Assembly (NCBI RefSeq): GCF_022539315.1
Contig: NC_066313.1
Coordinates: 27,875,059 to 27,939,058, forward strand
DNA: 64,000 nt
Source: Serinus canaria
Taxonomy: Eukaryota > Chordata > Aves > Passeriformes > Fringillidae
Reading direction: 5' to 3'
A model generated the notes under the pieces. The model saw only the letters and a program-made list of their open reading frames with translations, ran no database searches and had not been told where the DNA came from. Positions 1 through 13,400 of this stretch are shown here, piece after piece. A program made the translations under genes and the position numbers. Every line of letters begins with the position of its first letter. The stretch's first letter is position 1.

Positions 1-2469
1 ATGATTGGTAGGAAATATTCAAGGAAAAAAAAGTGTTTAACATTGTTAAATTTGAGAATATTGCAGTGAAGAATTAGAGAAGAGGAGATTTTTAAAAGGA
101 ATATGCCAGTGAAAAAGGCCTGTGGTATTGAACTTTGATAACACACAGCAGTAGTCTGTCTTCCCCTGGTGCTGACAAAATTGTCCTCTGGGCATGTCCT
201 TAAAGATGGATAATCCCATAAAAGATTAAGGAAAAGAAAGAAAGAAAAAAATCTGATGGGTCTGTTTGGAGGGATTAATTAATGTGGAAAGAATATGTGA
301 AGAAGGATATAAAAATGTCTTGCTTGACTGAGACACCATTAAAAAGGAGAAGGGACAGAAGTATCTACATTTTTTCCAAGAGTAAACAAGTCTTAAGTTT
401 ATTTTTAGACCTTTTTTTCCTTCAAACACATATTCCCATTGAAGTTTCCTAGGGAAAAAAAAAACCTTCCCAGAACTAAACCCTTTCATATCAGCAGAAC
501 AGAGACCTACTACGTCTGACACCATCAATTAGTTTCCATTCTCTAGCACAGATTTAAATATCACACTTTATAAATAGATAAAACAGATTTCTTGTGATTT
601 ATAAGCTGTGTATAAGTCAAAAATATGAAAAACTAAAAATAAGAAAGAAATACTAATTTGTAATTTTTAAGATTCCTAGAGGTTCCCTAACCTTCCCTGT
701 GACACAAAAGCCCTTAGGCAACCAGTGGTCAGTGTTTAAAATTAAAATGGGTAATCCTGAAACAGAGTAAGAATTCCCACCACCCTCCAGTGGAAGGCTT
801 TTGTAGCCCTACCCCTTATTAGCTGCAATGATAGCATTTCCTCAGGAGTGCTGGCTGTCTGTGAAAAATTCTGCTCCTGCCTGACCTGTAATTTGGATCT
901 TTGGCACAGAATTGGCCTGAGAATCAGGCCCTTTGTGTTTAACTAGGATTGCTGCATTTGTCTCTTTTTTTTTATTTAAAACTGACTGTGAATTGACATT
1001 TGTTATTCTTCAAGGAATTAATCTTCAATTTCTGTTCAAGGTCAGCCTACCCACTTTCACTTACCTTTGGAACAGAAAGTGTTGCAGGTGGTAGAGTTTT
1101 TGCAAGGAACAGGGGCAGCTTAGAGAAAGGAAGGGAGCAGAGGCTGGCACCAAGCAGAAAATACCTAGCAGGTCTTAAACTGAAGAGGCAGGACTGAAGG
1201 AGGTGAAAATGGGCCTGCATCAAAATTTAGTAATAAAACCATATCCTACTGGCTTGGACTGAATGAAGAAAAATATCATAGTAATACCATTAAATAATGT
1301 GATAATGTATATAATAAGATTTGCCATGACACAGCTCTACTTTGCAGTGCATATGGCACGATGAGCAGAGTTAATTTTTCATTGCTTTTGGGAATGTGAT
1401 GTTCTCTTGTTAAGGTGCAAACTGACTTGTCATCGCTTCTGGGAATTCAGTTTTAGTGGTCTGGTATTATTTCTTGGGGTAAATATACACTGACATTACT
1501 TAACATGCATTAGCAGCAAAGTGTGTCCAGCTAAGAAAATGCAAATCACGAGTTTTAAGATGCAATATGGAATATAAACTGCAACCTGGCAGAGAAAACT
1601 CCTAAATTTAAAGTAGTGAGATTGGCAGATTTTTTATTCTGTCATAGGAGCTGATTACTGTTTTCACTTGGAAACCTTTGATGCTGAAACCTTCTACAAC
1701 AAAAAGCCAAATTTTAAAACATTTCGTGTCAAGAAACCAAAGTAGAAAAAACACAATTTAAAATCGTATTGGAATATCTTGCTTTATTAGGCATCTTTTA
1801 AAAGCTAGTCTCCATGGTATTCCATAAGGATTTGTTAGATGACCAGAACAGTTTGAAAGAGATGTCTCATTACAGTGTCCACGCTTTTGTTTTAATCCAC
1901 ATTCCTCAATTTACTGTGTGTGGACAATAAGACCAAGGTGATTTCTTAAATTGGTCTCATGGTCACTGGATCTGATGCCCAATAGTGTCTCACTAATAAA
2001 CCTGGTAAATTCATAATAAGGTAATACAAGATAAAGTCCACAACCCTTAAACTGTTGGGGGTTTTTTTAAGCCTTGATTCAGAGCACTCAGTCCAGGAAG
2101 AAAGCTTAGGCACATAAATTAAATATCAGCAGACCCTGATGTAAAAATGTGTAAATAGTGGTTATTTCATAGCCCAGATCTTCCTAATACTCAAAAGTAT
2201 TTAGAAATTCTCTCACATGCACACTTCAAAACTTAAGTATTTCCCCTTGTTTTTCTGTTTACTTCTGTTTCATAAACAAAATTTGTCTATACCACTGCCG
2301 ACCAAATATGATTTTTCATGCCCACTAAGCTCAGTGGACTAGTACTCTTCTGTCAAGAATTTGTGATGCAAAGTAAGAAAATGTTAAGCTCAAAGCTACT
2401 AATAATAAATGTTATATAACAAGAAGAATCGGTGAAAAATTAAGCCCTTAGACAGCAGCTAATGCTTCA
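1..2469. other. Intergenic DNA, no gene seen
   Basis: This AT-rich stretch has stop codons in all frames at short intervals. The longest open frames are about 100 codons, lack splice-flanked conserved motifs and resemble no family I know. No CR1 end, LTR or microsatellite longer than a few units stands out. Confidence 0.7.
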
Positions 2470-2790
2470 AGAATTATAGAACCAGAGAAGCAGTGAATGG
2501 AATGAACCTCAGAGGTCTCCATCCAAATTTCATTATTGGAGTGGGACTGTTGCCAGCACTCTGTGAGATGAATCTTGAAAGTGCTCAGACATGGAGAGAG
2601 GCTCTCTGAGACATCTAGTGCTGCCCTACCCAGTGAATGCTTTCTTTCCCTCTAAGATAAAAACAGCTTTCCCCCATGTTTTTGGGAATTCCCAAGCCAT
2701 TTGCAGCCCCATGGCCCTTGTTGTATCATCTACCCTAACTGAGAAAAGTTTTGCTCTGTCACCCTCCTAAACTGCCCCTCATGGAGTTAT
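2470..2790 (-). mobile_element. CR1 LINE 3' fragment (old)
   Basis: Read on the minus strand this matches the general plan of a CR1 3' end. The + strand shows a diverged TAGAACCAGAGAAG start, then CTCAGAGGTCTCCATCC, then CCATGGCCCTTGTTGTATCATC and ACTGAGAAAAG in the order usual for antisense CR1 copies. It is heavily diverged, so an ancient insertion. The CR1 call is by remembered consensus; the subfamily is not determined. Confidence 0.65.
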
Positions 2791-3400
2791 GAACAAACTC
2801 AGCTCCAGCTTTAAGACCGGCTCCCACCTGTGGGACCAGGAAGGCCAGTGGGATGCCCTGCTCTCCTCAGAGTGCCTGCTGGCCAGGGAAGCCTGGCATG
2901 GTGCTCTGCAGCCCCTCAGGAGACCTTGCCTCTGAGACCCAGTGGTTTGTTGTGGTGCCCCTCTCCACCCAAGGCTGAGCATTTTGGGCCAGCATAGTGC
3001 TCCCATCCCACTGTGGTCCCATTCCCCTGCTGGCTGTCCTGCTTCTGGGGTCTGGTAGGCTGGAGAGGTGTCCTGCTCCCACTCAGGATGCCCTGCCTTG
3101 GGTTCCATCAGAGAGCCCTGTTGTCCTCCAGGGCTCTCCAGGCTGCCCTACCTCCAGGCTGTAGCAAGGAGTCCTGCATCCCTCAAGGCTGCTCTGTTTC
3201 TGGATCAATTCCTTTTAGGGGAAGCTGCCCAGTGTCCTTGGCCTGGCAGGTGGGCTAGTTCCCTTTGAGACTGCCATGTCTTCAGGGCATGGTGTGGTGC
3301 CCCAGACCCCCTCAATTCCTACGCCTGAGAGGCCAGCATCATGATCCATACTTCCCGAGGCTGCGCTGCCTCCATACCCAGCACGCAGGCTCAGTGACCT
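2791..3400. repeat. GC-rich block with degenerate ~25 bp repeats
   Basis: This 600 bp block is clearly more GC-rich than its surroundings and contains a recurring core like GTCCTGCTYC or GCCCTGCCTY spaced roughly every 20-30 bases between about 3046 and 3200, mixed with CCAGGCTG steps. It looks like a decayed minisatellite. Overlapping short open frames on both strands, up to 109 codons, follow from the low AT content and are not called as genes. Confidence 0.45.
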
Positions 3401-6400
3401 TTCAGATGGAATCACTACATGATCTTCATCTCTTGATCAGGAGGTCATCACATCTCTTGATTACCCCTTCAAAATACTTCACATTGCAGTTCAGAAAGTG
3501 ATTACAACTAGTAACAGAAGAGTAGTTGTAAGTAAAACAGGTGTGGCTTGTGAAAGTGTAGACCAGCAGTGACACTAGAGATAGGACCACCAAACCATTA
3601 GTCAAATATAAAGGGTGTTCACTACAGCCTCTGGCCTCTCTGGCAGGCAGAGACAGCAATCCTTCAAAGGCCCTTTTGGCTCAAATGACTTCAAATGACT
3701 CGTCTGAAATGGCTGTCCTCTCCTGGGGCAGGCCATTAGCCCCACTGGTATGAAACCCTGAGAACAGCAACTTCAGTCAGACCACAGACTGGAGGGGTCT
3801 ATATTTGTCTGGGATAACAAAATTGCTAATACAGGCATTTAGGAATCACTACCTCCACCATAAACAAAGGACTGAAGCTGTGTCTTTAATCATATTTTTT
3901 TTTAGTGCTAAAGGCAAAATTTCTGTCCCTTTCTCTTTGGACTTGCCCTCCAATAGCCTCAGTATTGTGCTAATTCAGCTCTTCTTTTCAGCTATACAAT
4001 GAAGTAGTTCAGTGAATGAAATGGAATAAAAGTAAGCCCTCCAAAAGAACAATGTCACACTCCCTAAAAAAAAATTTGGTTTATAATTTTAATCAGTGGC
4101 TTGATCTGGATTGACTTGCATCCACACAGACAAGTGGGTTTGCAAACAAAAAAAAAAAAGGCAACAATTGGCAACAGATCTTGCTGTTGAGAAAATTGCC
4201 ATCTTGAGCTGCATCTCGAACTCACCAATTTCATACACTGGTACACGTAAATGCTCATCAGAGAACAATTACTTCCATAACTACCAGCTTCAGCAAATTT
4301 CTAGTTCTGTGATCTGGGATTAAAACTGTGTTTCTTTAATAACTTCTTGTGTCACTGTCAAATTGATCCTTGTGATGTTGAAATAGGAGTCTCAATGGAA
4401 GCAATTTCTTACCTTTCCAGAAAACAGATCTTCCCTAAATAGTCAGCACAGAGCTGCTCCAGAAATTCTTCATATTTTGCAAAAACAAAACAGAAAAGCC
4501 CAACTTGTCATTTTCTCCAGAACACAGAGCATGGGATTTTGCTGCACTTTAGATCAGGACAGAATAAATCATGCTTTAATTATTAAGGAATAATTATATC
4601 CACATGAAGGAGTTTGGGAACTTATTGCCTTTGTGAAAGAGTGGTTATTGAAGCATGAAACTCTACAACATTACAGAGCCATGGTTATTTCTACTTCCCC
4701 TTTCCTTGTTGACAAGGACAGCAGCTGACTGTCAGTGCTCTGGAGGAGAAGGCTGTTAAAAAGTAGGTTCTGGCATCATGTGCTTGATCTCAGGTATCCC
4801 TGGAGTGGATCCAGAGGAAGTAAAATTCTCCCCCTTCAGACAGAGGTGGATGAGCAAATTCTGGACTTTTAATGTTATTATTGATGGGCTGCTCTGAGGT
4901 GTTAAATGCTGATCAATGTAGCAGGTTGCCAGGCAAATAGGAATTGTTAAGTTCTGTTATTTTTGCCACTTTCATGTGTTTTCGTAACACCTGTCTAGCT
5001 ACAATTTAACTAATAAAAGTTACATCCCTAACAACACCACAGCAGCATATCAAAGGTCAAATTCTGGGCCTCCAACACCAATCTAGTTATTCTAGTCATG
5101 TCAGCTCAGTAGGGATTTATCTCTCCATAAGAAAGTTTGCTTTTGAGACAGGTCCCAGTTTCTCATGGGGTTTCAGCACCCCACATTCCCTCCTCTGTCA
5201 GTTCCTCCTCCTAAAGATTCCATTGGAGGTGATGTACCTGAGAACAGGTGCACAGACAATCATAAGATACATTGTTTGTTTAAAAAAAAAAAAATTGCAT
5301 AAGATAATATTCACATAGGAAATCAAATCTCTCAAACAGGTTGGTGAAATGGTATCTGAACAGTGACCCTGTAAGTGTCTGTTGCAAATGTCTCTGTAAA
5401 AGCATCTTCAGCTGAGTCCAGTGAGACTCACTGAATTGCTTCTCTGCTGGATCCTCATAATACAGCTGGCAAGCAGTTTTATGTGCAAACCTAGTCTAGA
5501 TGTCTCAAGTGTTGTGTTTGACCAGTTTGGTAACTACAGGAGCAGTTCTACAGACTAATCACAAGCATCTATGTAGAGTTTGGCCAATCCTGCAGCATCA
5601 GTCACCTGGGAGCCTCTCTGAGACAACGGTGCCATCAATTATAAACAGCAGGAACTGCCTGAGGAAACCTCCAGGACCAGCTGAAATTCTCTCTTGGAGA
5701 GCTTCTGCAGTGGTTTCTCACCTTGTTGTGGAGGCAGCTGGGAGTTTGGTTGCCCCCCTAATGTCACGTCAGTCCAGTATCTCAAATGAGTTGTCTCAGA
5801 CAGCAGGATTAGCCTGCAGAGCTCCTCAGTCACCCAGGGAATTTGTGATCGTGCTGAGTATGCACATTGGCACAGCCAGGATACACAGCTACACTGTGAC
5901 TGCAACTGGTCACAAACGAGTATAACTGGATGTTATACATCAGTTAAGGAATTGCTTGCATGGCAATGTTTAGAAAACTGAGAGATCAGGGCGAGAAGTT
6001 CCAGTTTTAAATGAGAAAAACAGATTTTTTTCTAAATTCATCCATCAGCAATTCACTTCTTGGCTGCAGTCAGTGCTTCTCTTATACTGATCATAATCAC
6101 TTCATATCCAGAACTCTTAGTCTTTAACAATTGTATTTTAAATTTCTATGAGTACACATGGACCTGATGGCTCAGGGGTCAGGATGAGTAGGATTGAGAG
6201 CACAGTCGAAGCCATGCTGGAATATCCTGATTAGTACAATTATATGTTATAATTTTCAAAGGCCTCTGCAATAGTCCCAAATTACAGATCAAATGCAAAG
6301 TTCAATCTTACATCACAATTAGAACTTAAAATCCATAATTCTTTCCACAAGGGAAATTCTGATTGCTTTTCTTTTGGGGCATTCTCAGATGTGAGAGGTT

Positions 6401-9107
6401 TTGGGTCATTCACTACTATATTTGTACTGAAGATAAAATAGCTATCAAATATAGCAGAGAGGCAAAATAATTACTCAGAGAGACAAAATAAGTTTTAAAA
6501 TATCTAATATAAAAATATATGAAGTACACTCATCCCTGTGGAGTAACCATGATTGGGTTACTGTATTTGACACTCTTCTGGACTTGACCATGTCTTCAAT
6601 CTTTTTAGCTCTCTTCCTCCTGCAAACCACAGTCTGAGAGATTTTTGTCCTTTGTTACTGTAAATTTTAAGATTGTAATGGATAATGAAATATTTTGGTT
6701 TGCAGTGCATGAAATTATTTGCATAATTTTAAGTCTATTTGTGTTTGTAATGATATTCCAAATATCATTGTAATATGACACAATAATATTAAAAATATCA
6801 TAGTAATACATGTTTGGACAATGTCCAAATCCACTCCCTGAAATAACAATCCAGGTGGTCTCTCCCTTTCTTGTGTCACATAGAAGAAGTGCTTTAAATA
6901 ATACTTTTGCACTTAGGGAGATTTTATGTTATCTCTAAACATGTACAACACAAAGCATGTACTGCTAGCTGATCATCCACACCCCAAAAATGCAGGGTAA
7001 TATTATAGATTAACTTAAATATTAATATAACAGATCACAAATCTTGAAGATAAAATCATCTAGTTTTTGGGATAGAGATGATGGGGAAAATGAACATCTA
7101 ATGCCTCTAGCTGTGTGTGTATTTCTAACTTAGACATTAGAAATTTCAATGTGCTTTCTCATAAAAAATGTTATTCAAGGTTTATACTCCTATTTGACCA
7201 TAATTTCCAGGAACCATTATGGGATTCATTGTGGCTTAAGGTTGTTGGTGTTCAGTTTTTTATTTATCCTGGCATCAAAAGACAGAACAGCTCAAATTCA
7301 TACTGAGCTCATACTCCTACAAAATGAACATGACCTTTCATATGCCATTTTAAAAACATGCCTTACATTTGCTTATAATCTAAATCTTCTGTGGTTTAGA
7401 TTGCTGTAATTTCCCTTTTCCTCCTCACGAAGCTGGTAATTCTTTATAAGCTATACACACATTCATTTACTACCTATAAGTCATGATTTTTATGTATTTC
7501 TAGAACATATTAGCTGCAAGGGAGAGAATGTGCCACTTTATTATATTTTTTCTGTCATTAAGGAATTACATTTTTTTCAAAGCTCTTGCAGGCTCCAATA
7601 CTGCAGTAAAGATTGGCATATTTTCATTTGGAGTTGCAGTGGTGTACCCCTCTTGTTAAACCCATCTACTCTATTATTGTTTCTTCCACACTGAAGAAGG
7701 TACTGTTGCCAATGAAAAGGAATGGATCACACAAACTAACTTAGTCACAAGAAGAGTTCTGATTCTGTGTAATTTCTTTTCTTTCTAAATCCTCCATTTT
7801 TAATTATGTACTGTTTTGATCTAGCAGATTGAATTTAATTTCAATTTTTTTCCATAATACCATTTCTTAGGTTTATGGACAGAAAGATCCTGTCAGCTAC
7901 TGAAATAGACCTGAAAACTGGCTCTGGCCCAGCTCTCCTGGAATTTGTTTTATGTCTCATGTAATTCACTTGAGCTCTGTGGCAAAACTGTAAAGCAAAA
8001 ATCAGGGAAATAACGCTTTGCTGTCATCTATTTTGTGGCAAGCTACCAAAGCAGGATCTGAAGGGCAATACCTGGAACAATGGGATTTTTGAAGATTGAT
8101 GGGCTTCTCTAGGCCACATCTGTAACAAAAATATCTGGTATAAGAAACTCTTTCCTTAAGGAAGAGAACTCTTTCATTTACCTTGCCTTTAAAAGTACTA
8201 GCAATGTTCTCAGAAGCGAGTTTCACCCAAACTGTGAACTCTGCCACACTGATTTCTCTAGCCTGATAAATTATGCCCAAAACATCTGAATTTCCAGAGG
8301 CTGTTTATTATATCAAGCAGGTTTCCTAACACTACAAGCAAAACCATTATCTACTAGTTAAGTACTTTTTTTCTTCTGAAAGAAAACACGAACATACCAC
8401 ATATGAAGTCCATGTAATTCTCAATATTGGCTCCTTCATTATACCCCTTCTATTTGATGTAGTTTGAAGAAAGAGAGAAAAGGGAGACCATTAACACCTA
8501 GGTCACACAATTATACCTGTATTATGGAGAGTTTAGTATAAATAAGTTGATTTTCTCCCTGGCAGCCATCACAGATGAATTAGCAGAGTCTCCTGATCCT
8601 GCCGAAATCCACAGCCACATCAGGTGCCAAGGTGTACTACCAGATCAATAACCCAGGAGGCTGAGCTCTGTTTGCAGCCAGAAAAATCATCAACTTAGGC
8701 ACCTCAGAGTGCTGACTCCATGCTATAACCTGGCCAAAGCCCGATTATATTTAATTTATTGGGGAACATCATCGAGCAACATTCTGAAGAGGTATGACCT
8801 CACTTGTGCTGAGTTATAGACAGTTCTGGAAAAATAGCAACATTGTTCTCAACTCATGAAATACACAGTACTGATCACACTCTCTTATTTTTCATGTTTT
8901 AGTGGGAGGCAGCAGGATTTGGCAATTTTCCTTATTGGAAGAGGAAGGAAAATACCAAACTGGGGAGAAAAAAATGCCAGCCCACTGTCATAGTTACCGT
9001 TGGTTGCTTGTCAACAGTGACAGCTGAACATGAGGAAAATTGTTCACAACAGGGAAACGTGAGGAACGTAGCAGAATGCCTTACTGCCTAAGACAGTTAT
9101 GGAAGGG
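3401..9107. other. Intergenic DNA, no gene seen
   Basis: No repeat with a clear family, RNA gene or exon with flanking splice sites was recognised. The longest open frame, about 141 codons at 5500-5925, has no motif I can identify and is likely chance. Short A runs (for example 4149-4159 and 5281-5293) are the only simple sequence of note. Conserved noncoding enhancers cannot be excluded from one sequence. Confidence 0.6.
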
Positions 9108-9177
9108 AAAGCAAGAAGACAGACAGCTATTTGCCAGACCTGACAGAGCCATCTAAGTTATTTTCATAGATCTTCCA
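9108..9177. repeat. Direct repeat, copy 1 (paired with 10031-10106)
   Basis: The stretch containing TTTGCCAGACCTGACAGAGCC and CATCTAAGTTATTTTCATAG recurs about 920 bp downstream with scattered mismatches. It is either an old local duplication or two copies of an unrecognised dispersed repeat. No coding potential is seen. Confidence 0.7.
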
Positions 9178-10030
9178 GTTAAAATGCTTTACAGGAGTGC
9201 TCCCAAAGCGTTATGTGTATCACTGAAGGAGGCAAATAAATACCTCATCCATTTTCTGAAGAACAGAAAGCAACAGAAACCAAGATGACAGAATGCCTGC
9301 TATTGGGCAAAGAAATAAAAGAGAGGTGTAATTTAAATTATTGCAGCTTCATCTGTGGTCTAGTTCAATTCCTCTAACCTCTTGTGACATAGCAATTCAA
9401 ACATTTAGGCACAGACTATACCCTAAGAAGCAAAGAAATAAGTAAAATTTGATATTTAGAGAGAAAGAAAACCTCTTGTTTGAATGAATAGTGACATTTT
9501 TTCCTATTTGCTCTTCATCTCAGACTTGTTAATCATGCTGTAATCCATCAGGAGAGAAAGGCAGAGCAGATGAAAAATAAATGGGTTTTTAAGTGAAGAA
9601 ATTCCATCTCAGAGTCCAGCAAACGGTATAAGGTAGAAGGCAGAGTTTTCCTCAGAAAAGAAAGTTTCTTAAAGCTATCACACAAGAGACGTGACAAGAC
9701 AGGATGGACTCCAGTGATCTGCACTTCTTTTCAGTGAGTTGATGACTCTGAGAGTATTACTTCACTTTCTTTCTGATGAGCTGTGTGCCTGGGTACAATA
9801 TTCTGCACCCATTGATAGCTTATGGGAGATGGGTCATGAGATTCAGCTCTTCAAACAACATTATACACCTTCTCTCTCCTGTGAGGACTCTGGAATAGAA
9901 TACAAGCAACAGTCTGTCACTTCTCTCAGCATATTTTTCCTGTGAAAATATTGGCTGCACATATCAAATCACCATGCTATGAGATTATACATATATAATC
10001 TTTTCTTTTCAAGGCTTCAGGAATAATACA
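9178..10030. other. Spacer between the two direct repeats; nothing recognised
   Basis: About 850 bp of ordinary AT-rich DNA lie between the two copies. There is no gene, no terminal inverted repeat and no obvious mobile-element body, so the pair does not look like the LTRs of one element. Confidence 0.55.
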
Positions 10031-10106
10031 GAAGAGAAAGGAAAAAGACAGATGCCCATTTGCCAGATCTGGCAGAGCCATCTAAGTGATTTTCACGGCT
10101 CTTCCA
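10031..10106. repeat. Direct repeat, copy 2 (paired with 9108-9177)
   Basis: The copy contains TTTGCCAGATCTGGCAGAGCC and CATCTAAGTGATTTTCACGG, in the same orientation as copy 1. A CR1 fragment begins immediately downstream, so the right limit of the duplication may have been cut or displaced by that insertion. Confidence 0.7.
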
Positions 10107-10400
10107 CAATCACACAGAATTACATGATCACTGAAGTTAGAAAAGGCATCGCATCTAGTCCAGCCCCGACTCAAAGGACTGTCAGCTACAGATGGGGACA
10201 TTTGTAGCCAGGTTTTTAAACACATCTAAGGAAGAAAACTACAAAATATCTTTGAATGCCTTCAAGGTAAAAAAAAAGTATTAGTTTTTAGTGTTTCCAT
10301 GTCCTTCATTTCAATTTATGCTCATCTCCTCTTCTCCTTTGGCTGAGTACCACTGAGAAGAGTCTGGCTTCATCTTTTTTACTTCCTCCCACATCAAGCA
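10107..10400 (-). mobile_element. CR1 LINE 3' fragment (old, minus strand)
   Basis: The + strand starts with AATCACACAGAATTACATGA and TGAAGTTAGAAAAGGCATC and CATCTAGTCCAGCCCC, the antisense CR1 3' end, and closes with ACCACTGAGAAGAGTCTGGC at about 10350, a well-conserved CR1 segment. The middle is diverged and includes an A run. It is a 5'-truncated copy of the usual length. Confidence 0.75.
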
Positions 10401-13400
10401 CCATGAGCCTATCTTCATATGAGAAAGCTCCTCAGTGACTTAGTAATTGTTGTGGCTCCTTCACTCCAATATACCCATGTTTTTCTTACCAGGGGAAAAG
10501 CTTTGCATAACAAAATCTTTAGGCACCTCATAACTTTAAGATAACTTTCAGAAGTATTTTGCTGTCTGTTCTGAGTACATGATTTGTAACTGCTCAAAAA
10601 GTTAGGTGGGAACTGAACAAGGTCAGTGTATTACAAAGAAATCACGACACTCTGCCCATTTATCTGCCACTGTAGTAACCACAATTCTCAAAAAGCTGCC
10701 TAGCTCCTCCAATCCACAGAGGACTGGAGACACACTTTGGTGACCTTTATAGAAGTTGTCAGAATACAACTTTCTTCCAACTGACCCAGATACAACTTAT
10801 TCAGAGTTTGGCACTCTCAACGGAAGAAAAAAAAATAAAGGAATATTTTGGTTCCGTTTAGATTAAGTTTTATGTTTGCAACTGCAAAATAAAGCTTCTG
10901 TTTTTAAATGAAGTCTAAAGTCGTAGAAAAGATAATTAAAATATCTTGCAGAGATAGTTCTGGGATGTTCCACTATCTGCAAGAATAGCTAAGGGTTCAT
11001 TTGTGAAAAGGTGTCTGTAATTTAAGACTGAATGGTCTGAGCCCTGGACACATACTCTTGGCCTGCAGCAGTGGGTAGCTCAGATCAGCTTAGCCTCTGA
11101 CAGACCCTTCCTCACTCAAACCTAACATCAATGGCTGAAAACTGCAATGATTCCCAGGAAAAGGCTGGAATATGCAGTGTTAATGAAGAAGGATAAAATG
11201 AAAGATTGGGGGTGGGGGGAAGTTAATGAGGAAAACCATAGGACAAGGCAGGAGGAGCTTTAAATGAGATCTTTAAATCTGCAGTGTGAATTAGAATTCA
11301 CTTCAAATTCTTCAGAATTAACATGGGCAAGTTTCAGGAATAAGAGTAATATTGGAAGTACTGGCAGCTTTGAGACACAGTAGGGATAAAAGTGCATGAA
11401 GAGACTGGTAAGATTGAAGATTGCCAAAGGTACCTTTTGAGACGAAGTCACTGTGACTTCCTGAGCAATAAAAACCAATGGAAAATGATGCTACAGGATA
11501 AATAAATAACAATGCAATAAAAACCAATGCAAAGTGTTCCTTCCAATAACAAATTACATAACAAACAAAATTGATTTGATTACAAAATTTGGTGAGGATA
11601 TTGGAATAGATTTTTGCTACGATATTTTGCCATCCAAATAGGAAGTGGATTCATAGTCCAAGAATTGGCTAATATTAAGTCTGAACTTCCAAAGCCATAA
11701 CATGCAGTTGTTGCCCATTTTCATATGATCTGACTGTACCAAATGGAGCTTAGATCATGTAGCTACAATGCTTAAAGCTAGTCATAAGATATTACTGGCT
11801 TAAAAAGGCAATTTTCGACAGTTTTCCTCAGAGTTTAGCTCCTAAGAGAGGCTTTCATTGAGCCATCTGCAATGTATCAGCCTCCGTCCTGAACCAGAGG
11901 ACCCATCTCTGGACACAGAATTAATGATGTAGGCTCAGCAGTTCCAAGCAGAGACAGAGAGAGAGTCACACTTCCCTCACCCCATGTCCACTTTCCATTT
12001 GATGTGGATGAAGGATGCAGCCGGCCCTTCATGCAGCGAGAGCGTGTGATGAGTCACACCCAGCCTGGCTGCACCTCCACCCCACAGCCCCCAGGTGCTT
12101 TCCTGAAGGGCTGCTCTGAAATTTCTCAGCCTGCACCTATGCACAGGATTACCCCACCTCACATGCAGACATCTGGGCTTCATCCAAGCTCATGATAAAG
12201 CTGGCAATAAGTCTGAATCTTCTGAGGGCCAGCGCAGTGTTATTGCCACACTCAGCAAGTAGCACAGCAGCTTCAACCACAGCTGCTATTATTGGAATTC
12301 TGAAGTAATAAATGCTTCCCTTTCCACTTCCCCTTCAGCACCACTCCACTCAATTCCTAATACTTGGTGACCTTCACATGTACTTACACATGTTATATTT
12401 AAACTCAGAAGATACTTTTGACACCTCCTGGCTTTGCTGCAAATGCACTTCTAACACCATGACATTTTCTTCATGATGGTTTTCTTTTCCTCAAGATCTA
12501 ACAGAGCAGGGGTTCAGAAATATGTTCCCGTGATGGTTCCAATAACCAGCTATCACCCTTGGGTAATGGGTGATGTCAGCAGGATTTGTATTCAGAGGAT
12601 GGGAGTATAATTTGTCCCCTAAACAGTGTGAAGGCTCACATTCCTCAAGTTCAGTGTTGCAAGTTCAAGAACTTGCACTGAGCCTCATACTCAGACTGAA
12701 GGACTGGCCAAGTGTCTTTGTGTGCTCACAGACATCCGGGTATGCAAACAAACTGCTCTGGGCGTCTTAAAAATTATTACAAGCAAAAACTTCTACCTGA
12801 TTTTAAAAAAAGGTTCCAGCAGGACCAGTCATCTTCCCTTTGGAATAAAGCAGGTCAGAGAAATCTGTGTATATGTTTTCAAAGCAGTTTCCTCAATCAC
12901 ATATAGAACATAAATGGAGTGAAACACCAACCATCTGGCAGATTTCCAAGGGCGCTCAGGACTAAAACATTCATGCCTATGCTGGAAACTAAGAGACTGG
13001 AAGGCTTTCCCAATATCTCTAAAACATCATCACCACGTTCAAGGATGAGCAGTCTGGTATCATCTGTGTTGACAAAGAGGTGGAGGAGGACAAGAATAGG
13101 TGCCAGGGTAAGTCATGCAGTATCTGAAGCATGGAAGAGAAGGATATATTAAATCTCTGCCTGCCAACTTTGCTAGTTGCCGAGTGCTTTTGAAAATCTG
13201 ATGCCTCATTTAGCTGACTAAAGAGTGATTGAGCTGTACCAGAAATACAAACCCAGCTGTCAGAGAAAACTAGAAAATATGTTCTGGAGTAGTTTTTCAA
13301 AATCAAATTCTTTTTCTCTATATAGAACACTGGTTTATTTTAAAATGTTTAATTAGGCTAAGTTTAGCTGTGTGTATCACCTGAAAATAGAAAAGACACA

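Noticed and set aside
5500..5925. A 141-codon + strand open frame in the intergenic region
   Set aside because: I see no domain, signal peptide, splice context or known family; the length is within chance for 64 kb read in six frames.
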